Origin: an uncultured Porphyromonadaceae bacterium
Lineage (GTDB): Bacteria; Bacteroidota; Bacteroidia; Bacteroidales; Muribaculaceae
Reading direction: 5' to 3'
Assembly: GCA_902489275.1 (NCBI GenBank)
Contig: CABTZK010000005.1
Location: 58,827 to 122,826, forward strand
Length of the DNA stretch: 64,000 bases
Shown: in pieces, positions 1-9,140 of the stretch
Position numbering within the stretch: the stretch's first letter is position 1
Layout: each line of letters opens with the position of its first letter
Program-made: the position numbers and the translations under genes
The notes under the pieces: generated by a model
The model's database searches: none
Told to the model about the DNA's origin: nothing
Seen by the model: the letters and a program-made list of their open reading frames with translations, nothing else

Positions 1-509
1 TGGCCACCCCCGATGGCCGATTGGGCTGGGTGGAAGAAAAAGACGTTGAGGAACTGGCGAAATGGGCGCAGCAGGAGTTTAACCCAGGCCTGATTGAGAA
101 GACTGCCAGGCGCATGATGGGATCGAGCTACCTGTGGGGCGGCACAAGCACCAAGGTGACCGATTGCTCCGGGCTGACCAAGGTGAGCTACTTTGCCAAC
201 GGCATCATCTTGCAGCGCGACGCCTCTCAACAAGCTCTCACCGGTCAGAAGATGGCGGGCGACGAGTGGGAAAGGTGCCAGCAGGGCGACCTGCTGTTTT
301 TTGGCGACCACGCAACGGGCCGCGTGACGCACGTGGGGCTTTACCTGCACGACGGTCAGTATATCCACTGCTCGGGACAGGTGAAAATCAACTCCCTGAA
401 GAAAGGCGACGCGCTCTATCTCTACGATGCCCTCTCGGCGAGCCGCATCAATGGCATGGTGGGCACCGCGGGCATCGCCTGGGTGAGATCCCACCCCTGG
501 TATTTTTAG
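1..509 (+). CDS. NlpC/P60 peptidase, C-terminal part (5' end outside window)
   Basis: The frame is open to the left edge (from base 3), so the start lies outside the window. The first visible residues (ATPDGRLGWV) look like the end of a bacterial SH3 domain, followed by an NlpC/P60 domain. The catalytic Cys is in the DCSG motif, the His in HVGLYL, and a further His in YIHCSG. Family knowledge: SH3-NlpC/P60 proteins of Bacteroidales are gamma-D-glutamyl-diamino acid endopeptidases that cut peptidoglycan stem peptides. The next gene, 34 bp downstream, encodes a dipeptide epimerase acting on L-Ala-Glu dipeptides, so the pair probably processes murein peptides in sequence. Substrate preference is inferred from this pairing. 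Confidence 0.9.
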   Translation, partial: ATPDGRLGWVEEKDVEELAKWAQQEFNPGLIEKTARRMMGSSYLWGGTSTKVTDCSGLTKVSYFANGIILQRDASQQALTGQKMAGDEWERCQQGDLLFFGDHATGRVTHVGLYLHDGQYIHCSGQVKINSLKKGDALYLYDALSASRINGMVGTAGIAWVRSHPWYF

Positions 510-543
510 AAAATCAAGTTAGACATCACACAATAGAAAAAGC

Positions 544-1689
544 ATGGCTATGAATCGCAGAAAATTCATTATTGGGGCTGGAATGGGGCTTATTGCCGCC
601 GCTTCGCCCGTCTCGCTCTCGGCAGCGGGAGAACCCACCCGAAAAGTGGCAAAAACCGGACGGCTCAACCTGTCGTTCATGCCTTATGAGTTAAAGTTGC
701 GCCACGCCTTCAATTTAGCGCGCTACAGCCGCACGACCACCCCCGACGTGCAGGTGCAAATCGAGTATGACGGCATCATCGGCTACGGCGAGTGCTCCAT
801 GCCACCCTACTTGGGCGAGAGCGTGGAGAGCGTGACAAAATTCTTGGGGAAACTCGACTTGAGCCAGTTCAGCGACCCCTTTCGCACCGAGGATATCTTG
901 GCCTACGTCGATGGCGTGGAGGAGAATAACCGCGCCGCCAAAGCTGGCGTGGACATTGCCCTGCACGACTTGCTGGGCAAAATCATGGGGCAGCCTTGGT
1001 ACAAGATTTGGGGGCTGAACCCCGACAAGACCCCCAATACCAGCTTCACCATTGGCATCGACACCGAGGAGGTGGTGCGCCAGAAGGTGCGCGAGGCCAT
1101 GCCCTATCGGGTCATCAAGGTGAAAATGGGACTTGACAAGGACCAGGAAACCATTAACATCATCCGCGAGATGATGCCCGATGTGCCCATCTGTGTGGAC
1201 GTGAACCAGGGATGGAAAAGCAAGGAGCATGGCTTGGAAATGTGCCACTGGCTCAAGGAGCGCAACTGCCTCTTTGTGGAGCAGCCCTTTGACAAGACCT
1301 GGATCGACGAGACGGCCTGGCTGCGTGAGCGCTCGCCGCTGCCCATTATCGCCGATGAGGCTTTCCAGCGCCTGCCCGACATCGTGAAATTCAAAGGCGT
1401 GTATGACGGCATCAACATCAAGTTGATGAAAAGCACGGGGATGCGCGAGGCGCACAAGATGGTCACGCTGGCTCGCGCCCTCGGCATGAAGGTGATGATG
1501 GGCTGCATGACCGAAACCTCATGTGCCGTGACGGCAGCTGCCAACCTGTCGCCGCTGGTGGACTTTGCCGACTTAGACGGCAACCTGCTCATTGCCAACG
1601 ACCGCTTCGAGGGCATGACGGTGGAGCACGGGAAAATCACACTGCACGACATCCCTGGCATCGGCGTCAGGCTTATCCCGGGAAAGTGA
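544..1689 (+). CDS. L-Ala-D/L-Glu-type dipeptide epimerase with Tat-like signal
   Basis: This is a 381-residue enolase-superfamily protein of the muconate-lactonizing subgroup. Visible signatures are the KxK motif in VIKVKMG, metal-ligand positions in CVDVNQGW (Asp), FVEQPF (Glu) and IIADEAF (Asp), and a second catalytic Lys in NIKLMKS. The family epimerises the Glu of L-Ala-D-Glu from murein tripeptides so the dipeptide can be degraded. The N-terminus (MAMNRRKFIIGAGMG followed by a hydrophobic stretch) resembles a twin-arginine signal, implying export of a folded enzyme. It follows the NlpC/P60 gene at short distance and is probably co-transcribed. Exact dipeptide specificity cannot be read from sequence. 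Confidence 0.9.
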   Translation: MAMNRRKFIIGAGMGLIAAASPVSLSAAGEPTRKVAKTGRLNLSFMPYELKLRHAFNLARYSRTTTPDVQVQIEYDGIIGYGECSMPPYLGESVESVTKFLGKLDLSQFSDPFRTEDILAYVDGVEENNRAAKAGVDIALHDLLGKIMGQPWYKIWGLNPDKTPNTSFTIGIDTEEVVRQKVREAMPYRVIKVKMGLDKDQETINIIREMMPDVPICVDVNQGWKSKEHGLEMCHWLKERNCLFVEQPFDKTWIDETAWLRERSPLPIIADEAFQRLPDIVKFKGVYDGINIKLMKSTGMREAHKMVTLARALGMKVMMGCMTETSCAVTAAANLSPLVDFADLDGNLLIANDRFEGMTVEHGKITLHDIPGIGVRLIPGK

Positions 1690-1732
1690 GCCAAGCCACT
1701 GGCCGCTCGTGGCGGCCTGCGGCGTTCAAAAG

Positions 1733-1777
1733 GGCCTGACGGTTGCCACTGGCTGGCGACGGTCAGCCTTCTTTTTT
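1733..1777 (+). terminator. Probable intrinsic terminator after the epimerase gene
   Basis: An imperfect GC-rich stem (GGCCTGAC..GGTTGCC against GGCGAC..GGTCAGCC) is followed directly by TTCTTTTTT. It lies 44 bp after the epimerase stop and before the hydrogenase operon. Confidence 0.55.
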
Positions 1778-1894
1778 GAGCCTTGCAAGTGCTTGTCGAC
1801 GAAATGGCTTCCCTTTCAGCCTGCGCTCTTTTTGCGGCTGAAATCGTCCACCGTGAATGGTTTCCTGCTCTTTTTAGCGTTTTTTGAGTGAAAT

Positions 1895-1926
1895 TTTGGT
1901 GGAATGATGGAAAAGTAGTAATTTAG
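1895..1926 (+). promoter_or_regulatory. Candidate promoter of the hydrogenase operon
   Basis: TTTG at 1895-1898 is separated by 20 bp from TAATTTAG at 1919-1926, one mismatch from the Bacteroidota TAnnTTTG box. Predicted transcription starts about 60 nt before hydB. The rest of the 303-bp gap (1690-1992) shows no gene. A 7-bp repeat pair (ATTTAGT at 1921-1927 and ACTAAAT near 1966) flanks the leader and no Rex-type operator was seen. Confidence 0.4.
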
Positions 1927-1992
1927 TGCGCTGATTCGAGAAAATCATTCAATTAAACTAATTATACTAAATCACGAATAACCTAAGATTTA

Positions 1993-3903
1993 ATGATTAA
2001 GATTCTTTCTATCGAAGACTTGAAGAAACTCAGGAGCCAGGCTCAAGTGGCTATGCGGCTGCGTGAAGAGAGTTCCACAAGCACCAGCAAGTCATGCTGT
2101 GGACTGGACACCGGCGCCAAGCACATCCAGCTGCTATGCTGCGGTGGCACGGGTTGCAAGGCATCCAACAGCCACAAGATTGTAGACTGCCTCAAGGCCT
2201 CCCTGGAACAGCATGGTGTGGCCGACAAGGTAGAGGTCATCACAACAGGGTGCTTCGGTTTCTGCGAAAAAGGCCCCATTGTGAAAGTCATTCCCGACAA
2301 CACGTTCTACACCCAGGTGAAGCCCGAGGATGCCGAGGAGATTGTCAAGGAGCATGTCATCGGCGGTCGTTGTGTGGAGCGCTTGCTCTATGTCGACCCG
2401 AAGAGCAAAACTACGGTAAGCGACAGCAAGCACATGGACTTTTATCGCAAGCAACTGCGCATTGCCCTGCGCAACTGTGGCGTGATCGACCCCGAGAACA
2501 TCGACGACTACATCGCGCGCGATGGCTATGCCGCACTGGCCAATGCCTTGTTTAACCAGACTCCTGAAGAGGTGATTGACATCATCACTCGTTCAGGCCT
2601 GCGCGGGCGTGGTGGGGCTGGCTTCTCAACTGGCAAGAAATGGCAGCATGGCCGAGCAGTGACGGCTGAGCACAAATATGTGGTCTGCAATGCCGATGAG
2701 GGCGACCCAGGCGCATTTATGGATCGCTCCATCATGGAGGGCGACCCCAACTCGGTGCTCGAGGCCATGGCACTCTGTGGCTATGCCATCGGGGCTAACC
2801 ATGGCTTGATTTACATCCGCGCCGAGTATCCGCTTGCCGTGAGCCGTCTGCGCATCGCCATTGCACAAGCCTGTGAGTACGGCCTGATTGGCGACAACAT
2901 CATGGGCACGGGCTTCAACTTCGACGTTGAGATTCGCTATGGCGCTGGCGCATTTGTGTGCGGCGAGGCTACTGCACTCGTTCACTCGATGGAAGGCAAG
3001 CGTGGCGAGCCACGCATGAAACCCCCTCACTTGACCGACTACGGCTACATGGGCTATCCTACCAACGTCAACAATGTGGAAACGCTGGCCAACGTGCCTA
3101 TCATCATGACCAAGGGGGCAGAGTGGTTCTCCTCGATTGGCACCGAGAAGAGCAAGGGTACCAAGGTGTTTGCCTTGGCCGGTAAAATCAACAATGTGGG
3201 CTTGATCGAAGTACCCATGGGTACTACCTTGCGCGAAATCATCTACGACATTGGCGGTGGCGTGAAAGGCGGCAAGAAGTTCAAGGCCGTTCAAACGGGA
3301 GGCCCGTCAGGCGGTTGCTTGACCGAGAAGCATCTCGACATCCCCATTGACTATGAGAGCCTCACAGCGGCCGGCTCGATGATGGGCTCTGGCGGTATGA
3401 TTGTGATGGACGAGGACGACTGCATGGTCTCGGTGGCCAAGTTCTACTTAGAGTTCACCGTCGACGAGTCCTGCGGCAAGTGCACCCCATGCCGCATTGG
3501 CAACAAGCGCCTGCTCGAAATCCTCACGCGCATCACCAATGGCGAGGGTACCGCGCAAGACCTCGACATGCTCAAGAAACTGAGCGAGGTCATCAAGGAA
3601 ACCTCATTGTGCGGTCTGGGACAGTCGTCACCCAATCCCGTGTTGTCGACCCTGAGTAATTTCTATGACGAGTATGTGGAGCACGTGAAGAAGCACACCT
3701 GCCGCGCCAAGCAGTGCAAGGCGTTGCTCACCTTTACCATCGACCCCAACAAGTGCGTGGGTTGTGGCCTGTGCAAGCGCAAGTGCCCTGCCGAGGCCAT
3801 TATGGGCGAAGTGCGCCGGCCTCACGTGATTAATCCTTATAAATGTATTCATTGCGGCATGTGCAAGACCAATTGTCGCTTCGGTGCAATAACAGTATTT
3901 TAG
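1993..3903 (+). CDS. hydB: NAD-linked [FeFe] hydrogenase, NuoF-like subunit
   Basis: At 636 residues this has the full layout of HydB/HndC subunits. An N-terminal thioredoxin-like 2Fe-2S domain has cysteines in LLCCGGTGC and TTGCFGFC. The NuoF core has FMN and NADH loops (GLRGRGGAGF, CNADEGDPGAF, GAGAFVCGEATAL). The 4Fe-4S site is in ESCGKCTPC with a later Cys in SLCGLGQ, and two ferredoxin clusters close the protein (CVGCGLCKRKCP, CIHCGMCKTNC). It exchanges electrons with NAD(H) in the cytoplasm and passes them to HydA. hydA follows 12 bp later. Known HydABC enzymes bifurcate electrons between NADH and reduced ferredoxin; bifurcation here is inferred from subunit composition. Confidence 0.95.
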   Translation: MIKILSIEDLKKLRSQAQVAMRLREESSTSTSKSCCGLDTGAKHIQLLCCGGTGCKASNSHKIVDCLKASLEQHGVADKVEVITTGCFGFCEKGPIVKVIPDNTFYTQVKPEDAEEIVKEHVIGGRCVERLLYVDPKSKTTVSDSKHMDFYRKQLRIALRNCGVIDPENIDDYIARDGYAALANALFNQTPEEVIDIITRSGLRGRGGAGFSTGKKWQHGRAVTAEHKYVVCNADEGDPGAFMDRSIMEGDPNSVLEAMALCGYAIGANHGLIYIRAEYPLAVSRLRIAIAQACEYGLIGDNIMGTGFNFDVEIRYGAGAFVCGEATALVHSMEGKRGEPRMKPPHLTDYGYMGYPTNVNNVETLANVPIIMTKGAEWFSSIGTEKSKGTKVFALAGKINNVGLIEVPMGTTLREIIYDIGGGVKGGKKFKAVQTGGPSGGCLTEKHLDIPIDYESLTAAGSMMGSGGMIVMDEDDCMVSVAKFYLEFTVDESCGKCTPCRIGNKRLLEILTRITNGEGTAQDLDMLKKLSEVIKETSLCGLGQSSPNPVLSTLSNFYDEYVEHVKKHTCRAKQCKALLTFTIDPNKCVGCGLCKRKCPAEAIMGEVRRPHVINPYKCIHCGMCKTNCRFGAITVF

Positions 3904-3915
3904 ACCTCAATAGAA

Positions 3916-5682
3916 ATGGAAGATAAAATGATTAAACTCACCATCGACCGTCATACGGTCGAGGTGCCTAACAATACGACAATTCTGGAAGCCGCCAAGT
4001 CGGTCAATGTTGACATCCCCACCCTGTGCCACATGGATTTGGAAGGCACTTGTGTGAAAAGCAATCCCGCCTCGTGTCGCTTGTGCGTGGTTGAGGTTGA
4101 CGGACGAGGCAACTTGGCTCCAGCCTGTGCCACCCAGTGCCGCGAGGGCATGGTTGTGTACACCAGCTCGCCACGTGTGCTGCGCGCCCGCAAGACGGTG
4201 GCCGAGCTCATTTTGAGCGACCACCCCAACGATTGCCTCACCTGCGCAAAGTGCAACGACTGTGAGCTGCAAGTGCTGGTGCGTCGCTTGAACTTCAGGG
4301 AGATTCCTTTTGCCGATGGCGAGCGTGCCACGCGCAAGAGCGAACTCACGCCAGCCATTAAGCGCGACATGAGCAAGTGCATCTATTGCCGCCGCTGCGA
4401 GAGCGTGTGCAACGAGGTGCAAAGCGTTGGCTCACTGGGCGCTATTGGCCGTGGCTTTACGACATGTATCGACCCTGCGTTTGGCAAGAACCTGAGCGAG
4501 ACCAACTGCACCTATTGCGGCCAATGCGTGGCCGTGTGTCCCGTGGGCGCGCTCACCGAGCGTGACTATGCCGAGGAACTGATTGCCGACATCACCAATC
4601 CCGATAAAGTCGTGATTGCCCAGCCTGCCCCATCGGTGCGCTACGCACTGGGCGAGGAGTTTGGCCTGCCAGCGGGTACGACCGTGACGGGCAAGTTGCC
4701 AACGGCTCTGCGCGACATGGGCTTTGACTATGTGTTTGACACCGACTTTGGCGCCGACATGACGATTATGGAGGAGGCCGCTGAAATCGTGGACCGCCTC
4801 AAGCGCTTCCAGGCTGGCGACAAGGAGGTGAAACTGCCCATCACCACATCGTGCTGCCCGGCGTGGGTGAGATTCTTCGAGCACGAGTTCCCCGACTTGC
4901 TCGACTACCCGTCGACCGCCAAGAGCCCTGCACAGATGTTTGGCGCTATTGCCAAGAGTTACTGGGCACAGAAGATGGGCATCCCTCGTGAGAAATTAGT
5001 TGTCGTGTCGATTATGCCTTGCTTAGCCAAGAAAAGTGAATGCTCGCGCGACGAGTTCAAGGTCAATGGAAATCCCGATGTGGACTATAGCATCAGCACG
5101 CGCGAGTTGGCAGCCCTGATCAAGCGCTCCAATATCGACTTCCTGAGCCTGCCCGATAGCGACTTCGACCACCCGTTGGGCGAGTCGACAGGCGCTGGAG
5201 CCATCTTTGGCGTGACCGGCGGCGTGATGGAGGCTGCATTGCGCACCGTCTATGAGTCCTATATGGGCCAGACCCTGCCACACATCGATTTTAAGGACGT
5301 GCGTGGTCTCGAAGGCATTCGTGATGCTGTGATTGACTTGAACGGCTTCAAGCTCAAGGTGTGTGTGGTCAACACGCTGGGCAATGCTCGCAAGATGATG
5401 GAGAAACTGCGTGCTGGCGAACTCGACTATCATGTGGTTGAAGTGATGGCTTGCCCCGGTGGCTGCATTGGCGGCGCCGGCCAGCCCTACCATCACGGCA
5501 ACATCGAGGTTATCAAAGCTCGCCGCGATGCCGTGTATCGCGAGGACGCCGGGAAGAAGTTGCGCAAGAGCCACGAGAACCCCGATATCCAGAAAGTTTA
5601 CAAGGAATTCCTGGGCGCGCCCCTCAGCGAGAAGGCCGAAGAGTTGCTGCACACGCATTTCTTTGACAGATCAATTCGTTAA
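3916..5682 (+). CDS. hydA: [FeFe] hydrogenase catalytic subunit
   Basis: This is the 588-residue H2-forming or H2-oxidising subunit. An N-terminal 2Fe-2S domain (cysteines in TLCHMD, CRLC and CATQC) is followed by a His-ligated 4Fe-4S site (DHPNDCLTCAKC), two ferredoxin clusters (CIYCRRCESVC, CTYCGQCVAVC) and the H-cluster domain. All three H-cluster signatures are intact: TSCCPAW near residue 312, MPCLAKKSE near 367 and ACPGGCIGG near 512. Starts at 3916 or 3928 are both possible; the first gives the usual length. No maturases (HydE, HydF, HydG) lie in the window, so they must be elsewhere if the enzyme is active. Confidence 0.97.
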   Translation: MEDKMIKLTIDRHTVEVPNNTTILEAAKSVNVDIPTLCHMDLEGTCVKSNPASCRLCVVEVDGRGNLAPACATQCREGMVVYTSSPRVLRARKTVAELILSDHPNDCLTCAKCNDCELQVLVRRLNFREIPFADGERATRKSELTPAIKRDMSKCIYCRRCESVCNEVQSVGSLGAIGRGFTTCIDPAFGKNLSETNCTYCGQCVAVCPVGALTERDYAEELIADITNPDKVVIAQPAPSVRYALGEEFGLPAGTTVTGKLPTALRDMGFDYVFDTDFGADMTIMEEAAEIVDRLKRFQAGDKEVKLPITTSCCPAWVRFFEHEFPDLLDYPSTAKSPAQMFGAIAKSYWAQKMGIPREKLVVVSIMPCLAKKSECSRDEFKVNGNPDVDYSISTRELAALIKRSNIDFLSLPDSDFDHPLGESTGAGAIFGVTGGVMEAALRTVYESYMGQTLPHIDFKDVRGLEGIRDAVIDLNGFKLKVCVVNTLGNARKMMEKLRAGELDYHVVEVMACPGGCIGGAGQPYHHGNIEVIKARRDAVYREDAGKKLRKSHENPDIQKVYKEFLGAPLSEKAEELLHTHFFDRSIR

Positions 5683-5707
5683 TGACCAGTAAAAACAACT
5701 ATCACAC

Positions 5708-6196
5708 ATGAAGAAGAAACAAGAAATAAAATTGGCTTGCAACGTGATTCAACAGGTGGAGCAAATCTGCGACAAGCATGGCAACAAACCTGGTGAACTC
5801 ATCAATATCTTGCATGAGGCTCAGACGATGCACGGCTACCTGCCCGAGGAAATGCAGCGCGTGATTGCCCGCAAACTGAATATCCCTGTTTCAAAAGTGA
5901 ATGGTGTCGTCACGTTCTACTCGTTCTTCACCATGACCCCCAAGGGACGCCACCCCATCTCGGTGTGCTTGGGCACGGCTTGCTACGTGCGTGGCAGCGA
6001 GCGGTTGCTCGACGAAATCAAGCGTGTGCTTAGCATTGAGGTGGGCGAGACTACGCCCGATGGCAAGTTCTCGCTCGATTGCCTGCGTTGTGTGGGAGCC
6101 TGCGGATTAGCGCCTGTGATGACCATAGGCGATAAAGTCTACGGCCGCATCGAACCCCAGGAAATTAGCAAAATTCTTGGGAGCTACGCCGACTAA
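5708..6196 (+). CDS. hydC: NAD-linked [FeFe] hydrogenase, NuoE-like subunit
   Basis: This 162-residue thioredoxin-like 2Fe-2S protein of the NuoE/HndA family has its cluster cysteines in CLGTAC and CLRCVGAC. An N-terminal helical region with QTMHGYLPEEMQ is typical of the family. It is the small electron-transfer partner of HydB and sits 25 bp after hydA in the same operon. The order hydB-hydA-hydC differs from the hydC-hydB-hydA order of well-studied clusters, but all three subunits are complete. Confidence 0.95.
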   Translation: MKKKQEIKLACNVIQQVEQICDKHGNKPGELINILHEAQTMHGYLPEEMQRVIARKLNIPVSKVNGVVTFYSFFTMTPKGRHPISVCLGTACYVRGSERLLDEIKRVLSIEVGETTPDGKFSLDCLRCVGACGLAPVMTIGDKVYGRIEPQEISKILGSYAD

Positions 6197-6335
6197 CGCT
6201 TTCGTCAGATCGTCGTAGACCCTCCCTGCCAAGAATAAACAGTCAGAATAGCGTGTACCCAAAAGTGGTGTGCGCTATTTTGCGTTACGGTGATATGCGC
6301 TTTGCCCGTGCTGGTGCATTGCGCGACCGGGAATG

Positions 6336-6372
6336 AGCCGCATCGCCACCCTGCACCAGGGGCGATGCGGCT
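6336..6372. repeat. Perfect 12-bp inverted repeat
   Basis: AGCCGCATCGCC (6336-6347) and GGCGATGCGGCT (6361-6372) pair perfectly around a 13-nt loop that can itself close with CCT/AGG. There is no T-tract on either side. It lies about 140 bp past hydC, in the non-homologous debris beyond the decayed gene at 6394-6701. Confidence 0.6.
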
Positions 6373-6393
6373 TGCATGTGGGGTGTGGGGTTG

Positions 6394-6701
6394 CCCCGAC
6401 TTTTCGAGGTAGTAGGACCAGCAGGCAATGCTGGTGGGCTTGCACTCGGCAAGCGAGGCATCAAAAACGGCTTGCGTGATGTTTCCGTTCATGCTCCACA
6501 TGAGGGCTGGTCGCTTCTTGATGAGTTTTGGGGGATGCCGTAGGTCGACTCCTCGTGATCGGAGCGTTGCCCGTCATCGTAGAACGTGAGTGTGTTGCTG
6601 TTTAATGCGGCATAGGCTTCGATAGGCTGTTGGGCACCTGCTTGCAGACCTGGAATTGATGCCGCAAAGGCGATAATCACTGGAAGTAGTTTCTTCTTCA
6701 T
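6394..6701 (-). pseudogene. Truncated, frameshifted copy of the BspA-like gene at 50080
   Basis: Read leftward from 6701, the frame begins with MKKKLLPVIIAF and a signal peptide, then QQPIEAYAALNSNTLTFYDD, closely matching the start of the intact protein at 50080-51075 (MKKELLSVLTAL, QNPEAYAVLSDSTLTFYYD). After GIPQNSS the frame breaks near 6510-6525 and homology resumes in another frame (QAVFDASLAECKPTS against RAVFDASCANYEPTS) before ending near 6394. The DUF285 repeats and C-terminal tail are missing, so this is a decayed paralogue, not a small gene. Confidence 0.8.
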
Positions 6702-7058
6702 GGTTTCTTGTTTTAGTATGAGTTAATGAATAAAAAAGAACTGATGATTAATCTCGTCTAAAAATATACTCAAAAATCGCTTCTCACGATGGGCTGGTTT
6801 CACGGTTGGCTCAAAAGAAACTTGCTCTTGCCGGGCTTTGGCTTCTTTGCTCGCTCACCTGAGCGCCCTCATGAATCTCGATGCAAAAGTAAGCACAAAA
6901 CAAGGGGGGTGTTCCAGTGAAATTTCAGCCTTACAGCATCTTTACAGGTTGAGCCGATGCGCAAGGGGAAGGGGGCGGGCGTGCTCACGCTCACCGTTCG
7001 GCAGGCTTGGAAATGTGCATGCTTCACAGGGTTTCTAAAAAGGGTGTAACCGCTGCAA
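6702..7058. other. Intergenic stretch without a supportable gene
   Basis: It separates the decayed BspA-like copy from the 3' end of topB. The only signal I see is a TAnnTTTG-type box on the minus strand (TACTTTTG, at 6884-6891) that could once have driven the pseudogene. No convincing coding frame is present. Confidence 0.5.
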
Positions 7059-9140
7059 TCAAGATGTTTTGCCCTTGAAATTCTTTTTGATAGCCTTGTT
7101 GAGCTGGGCTGGGGTGAGGTCGGCCGGGTACTCGCTAAAAGGCAGCACGGTGTGGCATCCCTTGTCCCACTCGCTGCAGCCGTAGGCGCTTTTCCCTTTC
7201 ACGATATGCCCCTTGCCGCACGTTGGGCATGCCACTTGCTCCAGTTTAGTCAGGCGTTTGGCTCGTGGCTTCTTGCCGCCAGCTTCCTTTCCTCCTGGCG
7301 AGGTCGTGGGCGGCTTGGGGCTTTCCTGGCTCGTGATGATGCTGGAGCCGCTGTTGTCGCGCAGCACGTTAAGCACGAGTTGCTCGACCATGCTTTTCAG
7401 CGCTGTGATAAATTCCTGGGCGGTGTATTCGCCATGCTCGATTTTGCGCAGCTTGTTTTCCCACACGCCCGTCAGCTTGGCGCTTTTGAGCAGCTCCTCT
7501 TGAATCGTGTCGATGAGTTGGCAGCCGGCTGGGGTCGCCACAATCGACTTGCGTTGCCGGGCGATGTAGTGGCGCTTGAGCAGGGTCTCGATGATAGCCG
7601 CGCGGGTCGATGGCCGGCCGATGCCATTGGCTTTCATCGCCTCGCGCAAGTCCTCGTCGTCGACCCACTTGCCTGCCGTTTCCATGGCGCGTAGTAGGGT
7701 GCCCTCGTTGTAGTTCTTGGGAGGCTGTGTGCTTTTTTTGAGCAGCGAGGGCTCGTGAGGGTCTTGCTCGCCTTGCTTAAAGTCGGGCAGCACGCCGTTG
7801 TCGCCCTCGTCCTTGCTGGTGCTGTCGGCTGGGGTGGCTTCCTTGGCATAGATGGCACGCCATCCCTCTTTCAGCATCTGCTTGCCCGTGGCTTTGAGCG
7901 TGTAGCCGCTCACGTCGGCCATCACCTGGGTGGTGGCAAACTCGCAATCGGGGTAGAACACGGCGATAAAACGCTTGGCCACGATGTCGTAGACACGTTT
8001 CTCGTCGAGCGTGAGCATCGCTTTGCGCACGTCTTGGTTGGTGGGGATGATGGCATGGTGGTCGGTCACCTTGGCGTTGTTAAACACTTTCTTGCTCTTG
8101 GGTAGCTTGCCCGTGGCAAGAATGGGTTGTGTGAGTAGCGCGTAGGGGGTCATGGCTTGCATGATGCCAGGCACTTGAGGGTAGATGTCGTCGCTCAGAT
8201 AGGTGGTGTCGACACGCGGATAGGTGGTCACCTTTTTCTCGTAGAGCGATTGGATGAGGCGCAGCGTCATGTCGGCGCTGTAGCTGAATTTCTTGTTGCA
8301 TTCCACTTGCAGGCTGGTGAGGTCAAACAGGTGTGGAGGCGCTTCCTTCCCCTTTTTCTTCTCGATCGCGGTGATGGTGAGCAGATGCTGCTTGATGTCC
8401 TCAATCACCTTGCTGGCATCGTCCTCGGTCTTGAAACGCCCGCGGGTGGAGTTGAATGTGGTGTCGCGGTACAAGGTCTTGATTTCCCAGTAGTCCTCGG
8501 GCACAAAATGCTCAATCTCGCGCTGCCGGGCCACAATCATCGCCAGGGTGGGCGTTTGCACACGTCCCGCCGAGAGCACGTTCTTGCCGCTTCCCTGGCC
8601 GTACTTGAGCGTGTAGAGCCGCGTGGCGTTGATGCCCAGCACCCAGTCGCCGATGGCGCGCGAAAGACCCGCAAAATACAGGTTATCGAAGTCGCTGGCA
8701 GGCTTGAGCGCTTTGAAGCCCTCGCGGATGCTCTCGTCGGTGAGCGATGAAATCCACAATCGTTTCACGGGTATCTTGCAGCCAGCCTTCTGGTACACCC
8801 AGCGCTGAATGAGTTCGCCCTCTTGGCCGGCGTCGCCGCAGTTGATGAGTTCGTCGCTCTCGCCAATGAGCCGCTCGATACAGTTGAATTGCTTTCTCAC
8901 GCCCTCGTCGTCTTTGAGTTTGATGCCAAAGCGCTCGGGAATCATGGGCAGGCGGCTCAAAGTCCAGGGCTTCCACAAGGGGGTGTAGTCATCGGGAGCT
9001 TTGAGCTCGCACAAGTGACCGTAAGTCCACGACACCCGATAGCCATTACCCTCGTAATAGCCCTCGCGGCGGTCGGTGGCGCCCAGAATCCTGGCCACGT
9101 CGCCAGCCACACTCGGCTTCTCGGTCACGCACAGAATCAT
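7059..9140 (-). CDS. topB: DNA topoisomerase III
   Basis: This is a 693-residue type IA topoisomerase. The TOPRIM domain begins at ILCVTEKPSVA and carries the acidic motif DAGQEGE. The active-site Tyr is in TTYPRVDTTYL (Tyr307). The C-terminus has one Cys-rich zinc-ribbon module (ACPTCGKG and YGCSEW) after a basic linker. It decatenates and relaxes single-strand-containing DNA. The start at 9140 gives the canonical N-terminus; its ATG overlaps the mazG stop as ATGA, indicating translational coupling. Confidence 0.95.
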   Translation of the reverse strand: MILCVTEKPSVAGDVARILGATDRREGYYEGNGYRVSWTYGHLCELKAPDDYTPLWKPWTLSRLPMIPERFGIKLKDDEGVRKQFNCIERLIGESDELINCGDAGQEGELIQRWVYQKAGCKIPVKRLWISSLTDESIREGFKALKPASDFDNLYFAGLSRAIGDWVLGINATRLYTLKYGQGSGKNVLSAGRVQTPTLAMIVARQREIEHFVPEDYWEIKTLYRDTTFNSTRGRFKTEDDASKVIEDIKQHLLTITAIEKKKGKEAPPHLFDLTSLQVECNKKFSYSADMTLRLIQSLYEKKVTTYPRVDTTYLSDDIYPQVPGIMQAMTPYALLTQPILATGKLPKSKKVFNNAKVTDHHAIIPTNQDVRKAMLTLDEKRVYDIVAKRFIAVFYPDCEFATTQVMADVSGYTLKATGKQMLKEGWRAIYAKEATPADSTSKDEGDNGVLPDFKQGEQDPHEPSLLKKSTQPPKNYNEGTLLRAMETAGKWVDDEDLREAMKANGIGRPSTRAAIIETLLKRHYIARQRKSIVATPAGCQLIDTIQEELLKSAKLTGVWENKLRKIEHGEYTAQEFITALKSMVEQLVLNVLRDNSGSSIITSQESPKPPTTSPGGKEAGGKKPRAKRLTKLEQVACPTCGKGHIVKGKSAYGCSEWDKGCHTVLPFSEYPADLTPAQLNKAIKKNFKGKTS

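Noticed and set aside
6205..6501. A 98-codon leftward frame as a separate small gene
   Set aside because: Its first 36 residues continue the homology of the decayed BspA-like copy after a frameshift; the rest has no similarity.
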